Position numbers and translations under genes: made by a program. Shown piece by piece: positions 1-6,834 of a stretch of DNA of 22,402 bases. The notes under the pieces are model-generated. The model saw only the letters and a list, made by a program, of their open reading frames with translations, was not told where the DNA came from and ran no database searches. The first letter of the stretch is position 1. The number at the start of each line of letters is the position of its first letter. The DNA is from Ruminococcus sp. (GTDB lineage: Bacteria > Bacillota > Clostridia > Oscillospirales > Ruminococcaceae): NCBI GenBank assembly GCA_023667165.1, contig JAMPAO010000040.1:1-22402 (forward strand), given 5' to 3'.

Positions 1-77
1 AAAATGGGCGAAGCATGATGCAAAAAAGACAAGTCGGGCAGCGTTTTGGAAGTTTTCGAGGAGGTCTATTATACAAA
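1..77. other. Unassigned left edge
   Basis: No gene can be supported here. Reading frames entering from the left edge on the plus strand give protein with no recognisable character, and there is no convincing start on the minus strand. The segment is the downstream flank of the ilvC terminator hairpin. Confidence 0.4.
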
Positions 78-116
78 CCGAACTTATATGCGGCGGTATG
101 CCGCATATAAGTTCGG
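70..116 (-). terminator. Hairpin terminator of the ilvBNC operon
   Basis: A perfect 17-bp inverted repeat (arms 78-94 and 100-116, loop GGTAT) lies 44 bp beyond the ilvC stop. On the minus strand it is followed by TTTGTATAAT, an imperfect T-rich tail. Position and stem strength support rho-independent termination; the short T run makes efficiency uncertain. Confidence 0.65.
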
Positions 117-159
117 GAGAAAATATTCAAGGATCTGTTTTACAATCAAGAAAACCTTA

Positions 160-1176
160 TCAGTTGTTGATGAGCTTGTCCTCGTCGCTCCAGCTATAGA
201 GCTTGCGGATCTCCGCGCCTACCTTCTCGGCGGGATGCTCGGAAGCCAGCTTTCTCATAGCCTTGAAATGTACCTGTCTGCCTGCGGGGGACATATCGAC
301 CAGGAACTGCTTTGCAAAGGAACCGTCCTGAATGTCGGCAAGAACCTTCTTCATAGCCTTCTTTGTTTCCTCCGTAACGATCTTGGGACCTGTTACGTAG
401 TCGCCGTACTCGGCAGTGTTGGAAATGGAGTACCTCATTCCCGCAAAGCCGCTCTGATATATAAGATCAACGATGAGTTTCATCTCGTGAATGCACTCAA
501 AATAAGCGTTTCTGGGATCGTAGCCGGCTTCAACGAGAGTTTCAAAACCCGCCTGCATAAGAGCGCAAACGCCGCCGCAGAGAACAGCCTGCTCGCCGAA
601 CAGATCTGTTTCCGTTTCTGTTCTGAATGTGGTTTCCAGAACGCCCGCTCTCGCGCCGCCGATACCCAAAGCATATGCAAGACCTATATCCTGAGCGTCG
701 CCTGTAGCGTCCTGCTCAACCGCGATAAGGCAGGGAACGCCCTTGCCTGCCTGATATTCGCTTCTTACCGTGTGTCCCGGTCCCTTGGGAGCGATCATTA
801 TGATGTTTACATCCTTGGGCGGTACGATACAGCCGAAATGAATGTTAAAACCGTGAGCGAAAGCAAGAGTCTTGCCCGCTGTCAGATAAGGAGCGATATC
901 CGAAGCGTAAACGTCAGCCTGCTTCTCATCGGGAATAAGTATCATGATAACGTCGCCCTGCTGTGCGGCCTCGCTTACGGAAACGACCTTAAGTCCCTGG
1001 CTCTCAGCCTTAGCCTTGCTCTTTGAACCCTCGTAAAGACCTACTATAACGTTTACTCCGCTGTCCTTAAGATTGAGAGCGTGAGCGTGACCCTGCGAAC
1101 CGTAGCCGATTATTGCAACGGTCTTTCCGTCAAGTCTGCCGAGGTCGCAGTCAGACTGGTAAAAAATCTTAGCCAT
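160..1176 (-). CDS. ilvC: Ketol-acid reductoisomerase, class I
   Basis: Converts 2-acetolactate or 2-aceto-2-hydroxybutyrate to the dihydroxy acids of valine, leucine and isoleucine synthesis, using NAD(P)H and Mg2+ in the cytoplasm. The 338-residue protein has the class I length. Visible landmarks: Rossmann motif GYGSQG at 24-29, cofactor-specificity loop with S51 and S53 (the pattern usually seen in NADPH users), catalytic-region H108, and metal ligands D191, E195, E227 and E231 in the knotted C-terminal domain. The ATG start is preceded by AGGAGG at good spacing. It is the last gene of ilvB-ilvN-ilvC, separated from ilvN by 123 bp, a gap large enough to hold a secondary promoter. Family assignment is secure. 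Confidence 0.97.
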   Translation of the reverse strand: MAKIFYQSDCDLGRLDGKTVAIIGYGSQGHAHALNLKDSGVNVIVGLYEGSKSKAKAESQGLKVVSVSEAAQQGDVIMILIPDEKQADVYASDIAPYLTAGKTLAFAHGFNIHFGCIVPPKDVNIIMIAPKGPGHTVRSEYQAGKGVPCLIAVEQDATGDAQDIGLAYALGIGGARAGVLETTFRTETETDLFGEQAVLCGGVCALMQAGFETLVEAGYDPRNAYFECIHEMKLIVDLIYQSGFAGMRYSISNTAEYGDYVTGPKIVTEETKKAMKKVLADIQDGSFAKQFLVDMSPAGRQVHFKAMRKLASEHPAEKVGAEIRKLYSWSDEDKLINN

Positions 1177-1213
1177 TTTAAAATTCCTCCTGTAGAAATT
1201 GATTGAAGTGATG

Positions 1214-1242
1214 ATTATATTTCAAGGCTCAAGCCTTAAAAA
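1214..1242 (-). promoter_or_regulatory. Possible internal promoter with palindrome before ilvC
   Basis: In the 123-bp ilvN-ilvC gap the minus strand carries TATAAT (plus 1214-1219). Overlapping its spacer is the dyad AAGGCT-TG-AGCCTT (1224-1237). The matching -35 is poor (TTTTTA at 17 bp), so this is either a weak internal promoter with an operator or a processing/attenuation hairpin. Confidence 0.3.
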
Positions 1243-1299
1243 CAAGGTATATTTGTATGCGCGTCGGATCTGCCGTGCAAAGACGTTTACCTGATCCCG

Positions 1300-1788
1300 T
1301 CACTTAATGGTCACGCTGCCTTTCTGTATAGCGATAACTCCCGTGCGGACCGTTTCCTTAATGCCGTAGCACTCCAGCAGTCCGTGCATACGTTCAAGCT
1401 GCTCCGCGCTGTCGGATATCTCTATGGTAAGGGTGGTCGGGGTAAGGTCGATGATCTTTGCCCCCATGACCTGACATACGGCAAGTATCTCGCTTCTCTG
1501 CGACGGGGCGGCGTTTACCTTGATAAGCTGAAGCTCTCTGGCAATAAGCTCGTCGGGAGCAAGGGTGCGCACCTTCATGGTGTCTATAAGCTTGTTGAGC
1601 TGCTTTTCAAGCTGCTGAGCGGTATGCTCGTCGCCGTCGGCAACGATGGTTATCCTTGATATTTCCGGATCGTCCGTAACGCCCACGGCAAGACTGTCAA
1701 TATTAAAGCCTCTGCGGGAGAACAGTCCCGACACACGCGACAGCACGCCTGCGTGGTTTTCCACCAAAATAGATATGGTATGCTTCAA
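1300..1788 (-). CDS. ilvN: Acetolactate synthase small (regulatory) subunit
   Basis: Regulatory subunit that binds IlvB, raises its activity and mediates valine feedback. The 162-residue product has an N-terminal ACT domain (about residues 2-75, beginning KHTISILVENHAGVLSRV and including the FSRRGFNIDSLAVG segment typical of the family) and a C-terminal ALS_ss_C domain. A longer in-frame reading from 1857 would overlap ilvB by 38 bp and add residues foreign to the family. I choose the TTG at 1786-1788, which has AGGAG eight bases ahead and puts the start exactly where family members begin. It lies 31 bp downstream of ilvB and is clearly co-transcribed. The symbol ilvH is also used for this family. 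Confidence 0.93.
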   Translation of the reverse strand: MKHTISILVENHAGVLSRVSGLFSRRGFNIDSLAVGVTDDPEISRITIVADGDEHTAQQLEKQLNKLIDTMKVRTLAPDELIARELQLIKVNAAPSQRSEILAVCQVMGAKIIDLTPTTLTIEISDSAEQLERMHGLLECYGIKETVRTGVIAIQKGSVTIK

Positions 1789-1819
1789 TTTTATCACTCC
1801 TGTTAATTTTTTTGCTTTA

Positions 1820-3436
1820 TCAAAGGGTAGTTTCCAGCTTATAAACGTTGCATTCAAGGAGATATGGCTTGGAGGAATTTACAAGCTTGTCTATTTTCTC
1901 CTCCGCCTCCGCCATTGTGACAACTCTGTCCGCCTCTATGCCGTAAGCCCTTGCCAGCGCCACGAAATCGGGACTGCCGTCCAGATCTACGGCTATCTGC
2001 CTGTCCCCGTACCCGTTGGTCTGAAGCTCTCTTACCATGCCCAGGCGGTTGTTCCTCATAATGATTATCTTTACGGAAATGTTTTCCTGCATTATGGTTG
2101 CAAGCTCCATCATCTGCATTTGGAAAGAGCCGTCGCCGCAAACCGCCACCACTTCTCTTTCGGGAGCCGCCAGCTTTGCGCCTATCCCGCAGGGAACGGA
2201 ATATCCCATAGTTCCCATGCCGCCGGTGGTGAGAAATCTTCCGCCTTCCTTTATGCCGAAGTTATTGCAGCACCATATCTGATTCTGCCCCACGTCCGCA
2301 GCGCACACGGTGTTTGAGGGCAGCCTGTCCGAAAGCCTGCGCAGGAACATTTTCGGGTTGATAAAGCCGCTTGTTTCCTCGTTTACGGGAACGGCGTTCT
2401 TTATTTCCGAAAGGCTGTCAAGCCACGATTTCCGCTCCGTGGGAGCTATCCTTTCCGTCATTTCGGCGAGGATAGCCTTGCAGTCGCCCACAAGAGGGAT
2501 ATCAACGGGGATATTCTTGCCTATTTCTGCGGGATCTATGTCAATATGGATTATCGTTTTGTTCTCCGCCAGGAACGTCGGGGATTTCACCGCTCTGTCC
2601 CCCACTCTCGCGCCTATGAGTATCAGCGTATCGCACTGATTCATAGCGGTGTTTGCCGACTTTACCCCGTGCATTCCCAGCATACCGAGATAAAGAGGGT
2701 GATCCGAGGGGAAAACGCTAAGTCCCATCATAGTGGAAACAGCGGGTATGCCGGACTTTTCCGCAAAGGCTGTAAGTTCGTCCTTGGCGTCCGACAGGAA
2801 AATGCCGCCTCCTGCGCAGATAAGAGGCTTTTCCGCCCTTTCAATGGCTTCGCATATCTTTTTTATCTGCATGGGATTGCCCTTGACGGTGGGTTTATAG
2901 GTTCTCATCGACGCCGTTTCGGGGTACGAAAAATCTATCATGGCGTTCTGAACGTCCACGGGAACATCTATGAGCACGGGACCTTTTCTGCCCGTGCCGG
3001 CTATGTAGAAAGCTTCCTTGAATATCCTCGGAAGCTCCTTTGCATCCTTTATAAGATAGCTGTATTTTACAAAAGGCTCCGCCGCTCCCGTAATGTCCAC
3101 CTCTTGAAAAACGTCGCAGCCTATCTGATCCGTAGATACCTGCCCGGTAATGCATATGAGGGGTATACTGTCCGCGTATGCCGTTGCGATGGCAGTAAGG
3201 AGATTTGTAGCTCCGGGACCCGATGTGGCAACGCATACCGCAGGCTTGCCCGAGATCCGCGCATATCCGCTTGCCGCATGCCCCGCGTTGGCTTCATGGC
3301 GCACAAGGACGTGCTTTATATCCGAATCGTACAGCTCGTCATAAAAAGGACATATAGCAGCTCCCGGATATCCGAAGACGACCTTGATACCCTCCTCACT
3401 AAGACATTTGACCATGGCTTTTGCCGCACGTATCAT
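1820..3436 (-). CDS. ilvB: Acetolactate synthase large (catalytic) subunit
   Basis: Thiamine-diphosphate enzyme condensing two pyruvates, or pyruvate plus 2-ketobutyrate, to acetohydroxy acids: the committed step of branched-chain amino acid synthesis. The 538 residues show the three TPP-family domains: N-terminal Pyr domain with catalytic glutamate E48 in RHEANAGHAA, a central FAD-type domain (about 190-330), and the PP domain with the ThDP/Mg2+ motif GDGS (434-437) to NN (462-463). The family Trp in the usual GMV-x-QWQ stretch is Leu471 here (GMVRELQ), a variant I associate with clostridial IlvB. The ATG start follows GAAAGG at about 12 bases. It is the first gene of the operon, transcribed from the promoter at 3509-3537. 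Confidence 0.96.
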   Translation of the reverse strand: MIRAAKAMVKCLSEEGIKVVFGYPGAAICPFYDELYDSDIKHVLVRHEANAGHAASGYARISGKPAVCVATSGPGATNLLTAIATAYADSIPLICITGQVSTDQIGCDVFQEVDITGAAEPFVKYSYLIKDAKELPRIFKEAFYIAGTGRKGPVLIDVPVDVQNAMIDFSYPETASMRTYKPTVKGNPMQIKKICEAIERAEKPLICAGGGIFLSDAKDELTAFAEKSGIPAVSTMMGLSVFPSDHPLYLGMLGMHGVKSANTAMNQCDTLILIGARVGDRAVKSPTFLAENKTIIHIDIDPAEIGKNIPVDIPLVGDCKAILAEMTERIAPTERKSWLDSLSEIKNAVPVNEETSGFINPKMFLRRLSDRLPSNTVCAADVGQNQIWCCNNFGIKEGGRFLTTGGMGTMGYSVPCGIGAKLAAPEREVVAVCGDGSFQMQMMELATIMQENISVKIIIMRNNRLGMVRELQTNGYGDRQIAVDLDGSPDFVALARAYGIEADRVVTMAEAEEKIDKLVNSSKPYLLECNVYKLETTL

Positions 3437-3465
3437 TCCTTTTCACGACCTTTCGTTAAACTTTA

Positions 3466-3484
3466 TATTTACGTGTATTTACGT
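3466..3484. repeat. Direct repeat in the ilvB leader
   Basis: Two identical 9-mers (TATTTACGT on plus; 3466-3474 and 3476-3484) separated by one base lie between the ilvB promoter and start codon. Center spacing of 10 bp would put both on one helix face, suggesting a possible operator; no known regulator motif is recognised. Confidence 0.35.
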
Positions 3485-3508
3485 ACAGTTAAATCTGCAC
3501 ACAAATAT

Positions 3509-3537
3509 ATTATATTACGATTTTCGCCGATAGTCAA
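3509..3537 (-). promoter_or_regulatory. SigA promoter of ilvBNC
   Basis: On the minus strand TTGACT (plus 3532-3537), a 17-bp spacer and TATAAT (plus 3509-3514). The start point would be near 3502, giving a leader of roughly 65 nt. That is too short for a T-box, and no T-box sequence is visible. Confidence 0.8.
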
Positions 3538-3628
3538 GGGGGTAAGGAAACAATTTTCCGACATTTTTTTCAAAACTGCCACTGCGTTTGATTAATTAAC
3601 ATTATATTCACATAATTTTCTGTAATTG

Positions 3629-3637
3629 TGGTATAAT
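3629..3637 (+). promoter_or_regulatory. Extended -10 promoter of the lipoprotein gene
   Basis: TGG directly before TATAAT forms an extended -10 element, about 32 bp before the start codon. A weak TTCACA at 3607-3612 (19-bp spacing) is the only -35 candidate. Confidence 0.6.
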
Positions 3638-3669
3638 TTTTACAGATAATTTTACGGAGGTACTTTGAT

Positions 3670-4659
3670 ATGAAAAAGCGCCTTGTTTCCTTTTGGCTGA
3701 TAACCCTGACCATAGTCTGCTTCTGCGGCTGCACCGATATAGCCGAGAGGGAACGGTATAACGTTTCCGAAACGACCGGCGGGGAAGAAAGACCCTATCC
3801 GGTCACCGCGGAAAATCTCGTCTTCAACAGCTCTCCGGAAACGGTAGGCTCTCTGTCCCCCGCCGTCACCGAAATGATATTCGAACTGGGCTTCGGCGGC
3901 AGGCTCGTCTGCCGCAGCAGCTACTGCGATCACCCGAAGGAAGCGGAAAGCATTCCCGAAGCGGGATCGGGCGCAAATCCCGATATCGACAGGATAATAG
4001 CCTGTTCTCCCGCGCTGCTCATCACCCAAAGTCCCATTGCCAACAAGGACGTAGCCAGACTGGGGGAAGCGGGTATATCGGTGCTTATGCTGCCGTCCCC
4101 CTCCTCTCTCGAAGAGCTTTACGGCTGCTATGAAAGCCTTTCCATGATATTCAACGGGAGCGTCGAAGGCGAAGCGGCAGCTGAGCAAGCCGTATCGGGA
4201 CTTAAGTCTGCCGTTTCGGAGGCAAAAGGATCCTGCGAAAGCGCGGCGTTTATTATGAACGTTTCGGAAGGCGAGCTTTCCGCAGCCACGGGCGATACCT
4301 TTGCGGGAGATTTCGTTTCCGTTTTCGGCAGGAATATCGCCGGAAACTCCCACGGCTTTTCCCTGTCCGCCGAGGAGCTTATAAACGCCGACCCGCAGGT
4401 AATTTTTCTGGCGAATCCTCTAAAGACCTCCGATATTGATTATGAAATAACCTCCCGCCTTACCGCCTTTTCCGAGGGTCATGTCTATGTGATCGACGCC
4501 TCCCTTACGGAACGCCCCACCTCAAGGCTGGCGGGACTTATCCGTTCGGTTTCCGAAACGCTGAGAGAGGATATGGGAGCTGCAGTCCCCGCCGTAACGG
4601 CGGAAACCGCCAATGAATACGGCGAGATCCCCGAGGATATTGCAAATTCTCCCTATTGA
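3670..4659 (+). CDS. ABC-type substrate-binding lipoprotein (BtuF/FepB-like)
   Basis: Probable extracellular binding protein for a metal chelate or corrinoid (Peripla_BP_2 fold). The 329-residue product begins with a lipoprotein signal (KKR, hydrophobic core, lipobox FCGC with lipid-anchored Cys21). After a short acidic linker comes the family's first lobe (VGSLSPAVTEMIFELGFGGRL, about 61-81), then the typical SIPEAGSGANPDIDRIIACSP stretch ending in predicted disallowed-state wording LLITQ, and a second lobe with the D-P-QVIFL motif. The start has GGAGG 9 bases upstream. No permease or ATPase gene is nearby, so it is an orphan binding protein whose partners must be elsewhere, or which works with a shared transporter. 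Ligand cannot be read from the sequence; iron-siderophore or cobalamin are the usual ones. Confidence 0.85.
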   Translation: MKKRLVSFWLITLTIVCFCGCTDIAERERYNVSETTGGEERPYPVTAENLVFNSSPETVGSLSPAVTEMIFELGFGGRLVCRSSYCDHPKEAESIPEAGSGANPDIDRIIACSPALLITQSPIANKDVARLGEAGISVLMLPSPSSLEELYGCYESLSMIFNGSVEGEAAAEQAVSGLKSAVSEAKGSCESAAFIMNVSEGELSAATGDTFAGDFVSVFGRNIAGNSHGFSLSAEELINADPQVIFLANPLKTSDIDYEITSRLTAFSEGHVYVIDASLTERPTSRLAGLIRSVSETLREDMGAAVPAVTAETANEYGEIPEDIANSPY

Positions 4660-4869
4660 ACAATTTTTCGGAACGATAAAGCCGATTTTATATGCATTAT
4701 GCCGCAGACATAAATATTCGAATAATATTAACATATGATCCTTGTACATTATATACAATGTCATATCTTGACAAAGCAAAATATTTGTTGATATCCGCCG
4801 AAAAAGTCCTGCATTTTTTAGGGATTTGCTTTGACTTGCCTTTTGATTTTCTTTCGGATAATATTTAAA
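4660..4869. other. AT-rich intergenic region before pdxS
   Basis: No gene is seen. It contains the imperfect dyad at 4733-4766, TTGACA at 4768-4773 with only poor -10 matches (GATATC or TATCCG at 16-18 bp), and TTGACT at 4831-4836 followed by GATAAT at 4857-4862 with an over-long 20-bp spacer. One of these is probably the pdxS promoter, which would place the 129-bp hairpin element in the pdxS leader. No clear terminator follows the lipoprotein gene. Confidence 0.4.
4733..4766. promoter_or_regulatory. Imperfect dyad upstream of pdxST
   Basis: A 34-bp near-palindrome: outer arms ATATGA/TCATAT and inner arms TTGTA/TACAA, with 3 versus 2 bases between them. It ends one base before a TTGACA hexamer at 4768-4773. 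This is the expected geometry of an operator just upstream of a promoter, but no matching regulator gene lies in the window. Confidence 0.35.
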
Positions 4870-4998
4870 TATAACCGCAGAGGATGTCCCCCGCCTCGTT
4901 CAGCGGCGGGGGACATCTGCATTCAGTGGGGGTACAATCCCCCACTGAATGCGGCGTGCACAGCACGCCCTCTGCTTGTTGAAAGCAGAGCTTTGAAA
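4870..4998 (+). repeat. Four-hairpin dispersed element, copy A (129 bp)
   Basis: Begins TATAACCGCAG and ends GCTTTGAAA. It contains four consecutive hairpins: a 13-bp perfect stem (GATGTCCCCCGCC and complement, from 4883), a 14-bp perfect stem (GCATTCAGTGGGGG, loop TACAAT, 4918-4951), GGCGTG/CACGCC, and CTCTGCTT/AAGCAGAG. Copy B (15742-15870, minus) has the same length and about seven differences; copy C (13659-13737, minus) lacks the middle. It ends 29 nt before the pdxS start and has the same orientation as pdxS. No terminal inverted repeats and no coding capacity are seen. Confidence 0.9.
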
Positions 4999-5027
4999 TC
5001 AAATATTACCCGAAAGGCGGCTTTTTT

Positions 5028-5903
5028 ATGGAAAACGAAAGATACGAGCTTAACAAAAATCTTGCGCAGATGTTAAAGGGCGGAGTAATAATGGACGTTA
5101 CCACGCCGGAACAGGCAAGGATCGCCGAGGCGGCGGGAGCCTGCGCCGTAATGGCTCTCGAGCGCATTCCCGCGGATATCCGCGCGGCAGGGGGAGTTTC
5201 CAGAATGAGCGACCCCAAAATGATCAAAGGCATACAGGATGCAGTTTCCATTCCCGTTATGGCAAAGTGCCGCATAGGGCATTTTGCCGAGGCGCAGGTG
5301 CTTGAGGCTATTGATATAGACTACATAGACGAAAGCGAGGTCCTCTCCCCCGCCGACGATAAATACCACATTGACAAGACCGCTTTCAGCGTCCCCTTTG
5401 TCTGCGGCGCGAAGGATCTGGGGGAGGCTCTCAGACGCATAAACGAGGGCGCGTCAATGATACGCACCAAGGGCGAGCCGGGTACGGGCGATATCGTTCA
5501 GGCGGTGCGTCATATGAGAATGCTGCAAAGCGAGATACGCAGACTTGTTTCCATGAGCGAGGACGAGCTTTTCGACGCCGCCAAGGAGCTTAGAGTACCC
5601 TACGAGCTTGCCGTGTACGTCCATGACAAAGGTATGCTTCCCGTGGTAAACTTTGCCGCAGGAGGGATAGCCACCCCCGCAGACGCCGCTCTTATGATGC
5701 AGCTCGGAGCGGAGGGAATTTTTGTGGGCAGCGGCATTTTCAAATCGGGAAATCCCGAAAAACGCGCGGCAGCTATAGTAAACGCAGTGACGAATTTTAC
5801 CGACGCCAAGCTGATAGCGGAGCTTTCCGAGGATCTGGGCGAGGCTATGGTCGGCATTAACGAACAGGAAATAGAGCTGCTCATGGCGGAAAGGGGCAAA
5901 TGA
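5028..5903 (+). CDS. pdxS: Pyridoxal 5'-phosphate synthase, lyase subunit
   Basis: Synthase half of the DXP-independent vitamin B6 pathway: joins ribose 5-phosphate, glyceraldehyde 3-phosphate and ammonia (from PdxT) into pyridoxal 5'-phosphate, in a dodecameric (beta/alpha)8-barrel core. The 291-residue product is full length. Catalytic landmarks are D23, the imine-forming lysines K80 (VMAKCRIGH) and K148 (IRTKGEPGTG), and the phosphate-binding GIATPADAALMMQLG and FVGSGIF segments. The start lies 29 nt after repeat copy A, and an AAAGGCGG stretch a few bases upstream can serve as ribosome binding site. The gene is followed one base later by pdxT, and the two are co-transcribed. Confidence 0.97.
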   Translation: MENERYELNKNLAQMLKGGVIMDVTTPEQARIAEAAGACAVMALERIPADIRAAGGVSRMSDPKMIKGIQDAVSIPVMAKCRIGHFAEAQVLEAIDIDYIDESEVLSPADDKYHIDKTAFSVPFVCGAKDLGEALRRINEGASMIRTKGEPGTGDIVQAVRHMRMLQSEIRRLVSMSEDELFDAAKELRVPYELAVYVHDKGMLPVVNFAAGGIATPADAALMMQLGAEGIFVGSGIFKSGNPEKRAAAIVNAVTNFTDAKLIAELSEDLGEAMVGINEQEIELLMAERGK

Positions 5904-5904
5904 T

Positions 5905-6468
5905 ATGACCGTAGGCGTTCTTGCCCTCCAGGGTGCGTTTGCCGAGCATGAACAAATGCTTGCACGAATGGGGATACGCACGTTTGAGATACGCGGCAAA
6001 GAGCAGCTTTTCAGATCTATGGACGGTCTTATTATCCCGGGAGGCGAAAGCACGGTCATGGGCAAGCTGCTTTGCAATTTGGATATGACGGAGCCTCTGT
6101 CAAAAATGATACGGGAGGGACTTCCCGTATTCGGCACCTGCGCAGGACTGATACTGCTTGCGGACAGGATAGAAAACGACAGCCGCGTATATCTGGGCGC
6201 AATGAGCATAACGGCGGTCAGGAACGCCTACGGCAGACAGCTTGGCAGCTTTTCCGCCCGTTCGGACTTCGGCGGCATGGGAGAAATACCCATGACATTT
6301 ATCCGCGCTCCCTATATAAGCGAGCTTCGCGGAGCCGCCGAGGAGCTTGCTTCGGTCGGCGGAAAAACAGTCGCCGCAAGGCAGGACAATATCCTTGTGA
6401 CCGCGTTTCACCCCGAATTGGGAAACGATCTTTCCGTTCACAAATATTTCATAGACATGATCGGATAA
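5905..6468 (+). CDS. pdxT: Pyridoxal 5'-phosphate synthase, glutaminase subunit
   Basis: Class I glutamine amidotransferase that hydrolyses glutamine and passes ammonia to PdxS. The 187-residue protein opens with the family signature VGVLALQGAFAEHE. It carries GGES at 46-49 (oxyanion region), the nucleophile Cys79 in FGTCAG, and the other triad members His169 and Glu171 in FHPEL. All catalytic residues are intact. It starts one base after the pdxS stop, so translation is probably coupled. In the next 65 bp an imperfect hairpin (6491-6516) may end transcription before the tRNA promoter. Confidence 0.97.
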   Translation: MTVGVLALQGAFAEHEQMLARMGIRTFEIRGKEQLFRSMDGLIIPGGESTVMGKLLCNLDMTEPLSKMIREGLPVFGTCAGLILLADRIENDSRVYLGAMSITAVRNAYGRQLGSFSARSDFGGMGEIPMTFIRAPYISELRGAAEELASVGGKTVAARQDNILVTAFHPELGNDLSVHKYFIDMIG

Positions 6469-6490
6469 AGACGTCCCGCATTTTCACAGC

Positions 6491-6520
6491 TCTGCTGACG
6501 AAAACGTCTGAGCAGATTTC
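6491..6520 (+). terminator. Weak hairpin after pdxT
   Basis: TCTGCT-GACG, loop AAAA, CGTC-TG-AGCAGA forms a bulged 10-bp stem followed only by TTTC. It is plausible as a poor terminator of pdxST, or as incidental structure. Confidence 0.35.
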
Positions 6521-6532
6521 TGAAAAAAACTA

Positions 6533-6561
6533 TTGACAAAAAAAAATTTTTATGATATAAT
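6533..6561 (+). promoter_or_regulatory. Consensus SigA promoter of tRNA-Thr
   Basis: TTGACA (6533-6538), exactly 17 bp, TATAAT (6556-6561): a full consensus match, as expected for a stable-RNA gene. The tRNA begins 48 bp after the -10 box. Confidence 0.9.
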
Positions 6562-6608
6562 CATAATATCGGTTAAAAAAACCGTCAGCGTTGTAAAACG
6601 CCGAACGG

Positions 6609-6681
6609 GCTTGTGTAGCACAGTTGGTAGTGCAGCTCATTCGTAATGAGCAGGTCGCAGGTTCGAGTCCCGTCACAAGCT
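6609..6681 (+). tRNA. tRNA-Thr (anticodon CGU)
   Basis: A complete 73-nt cloverleaf: acceptor GCTTGTG/CACAAGC, D stem GCAC/GTGC with GG in the loop, anticodon stem GCTCA/TGAGC with loop TTCGTAA (anticodon CGT reading ACG), 5-nt variable loop, T loop TTCGAGT. Discriminator base is T and CCA is not encoded. The T stem has an A-C mismatch (6659 against 6671) beside a G-T pair. It stands alone between its own promoter and terminator. Confidence 0.96.
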
Positions 6682-6690
6682 CTGTTTTCC

Positions 6691-6731
6691 GCTCCCAAAC
6701 AGCTTGCATATGCTGTTTGGGAGCTTTTTTT
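6691..6731 (+). terminator. Strong intrinsic terminator after tRNA-Thr
   Basis: A 13-bp perfect stem (6691-6703 and 6712-6724; GCTCCCAAACAGC) followed immediately by a run of T, ten bases after the tRNA. Confidence 0.92.
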
Positions 6732-6834
6732 CACAATGCAGACCGACCGCGCACCGCGCAGAGTTTTTGAAAATTGTCTGCAGCGAGATTGAAAATCAGT
6801 ATTAACTCCTTTTCCCCGAACTATGGGGATAATT

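Noticed and set aside
46..1026. Long plus-strand reading frame (326 codons) opposite ilvC
   Set aside because: Antisense shadow of a clear, full-length ilvC; the protein has no family features and no ribosome binding site.
3437..3540. T-box leader of the ilv operon
   Set aside because: Too short after the consensus promoter and no T-box motif or terminator present.
2546..3595. Long plus-strand reading frame (349 codons) opposite ilvB
   Set aside because: Antisense to ilvB with all catalytic motifs on the other strand; composition is typical of a shadow frame, and it runs through the ilvB promoter.
4870..4998. CRISPR array or tandem terminators
   Set aside because: The four hairpins differ from each other in sequence and there are no regular repeat-spacer units; stems are not followed by T runs.
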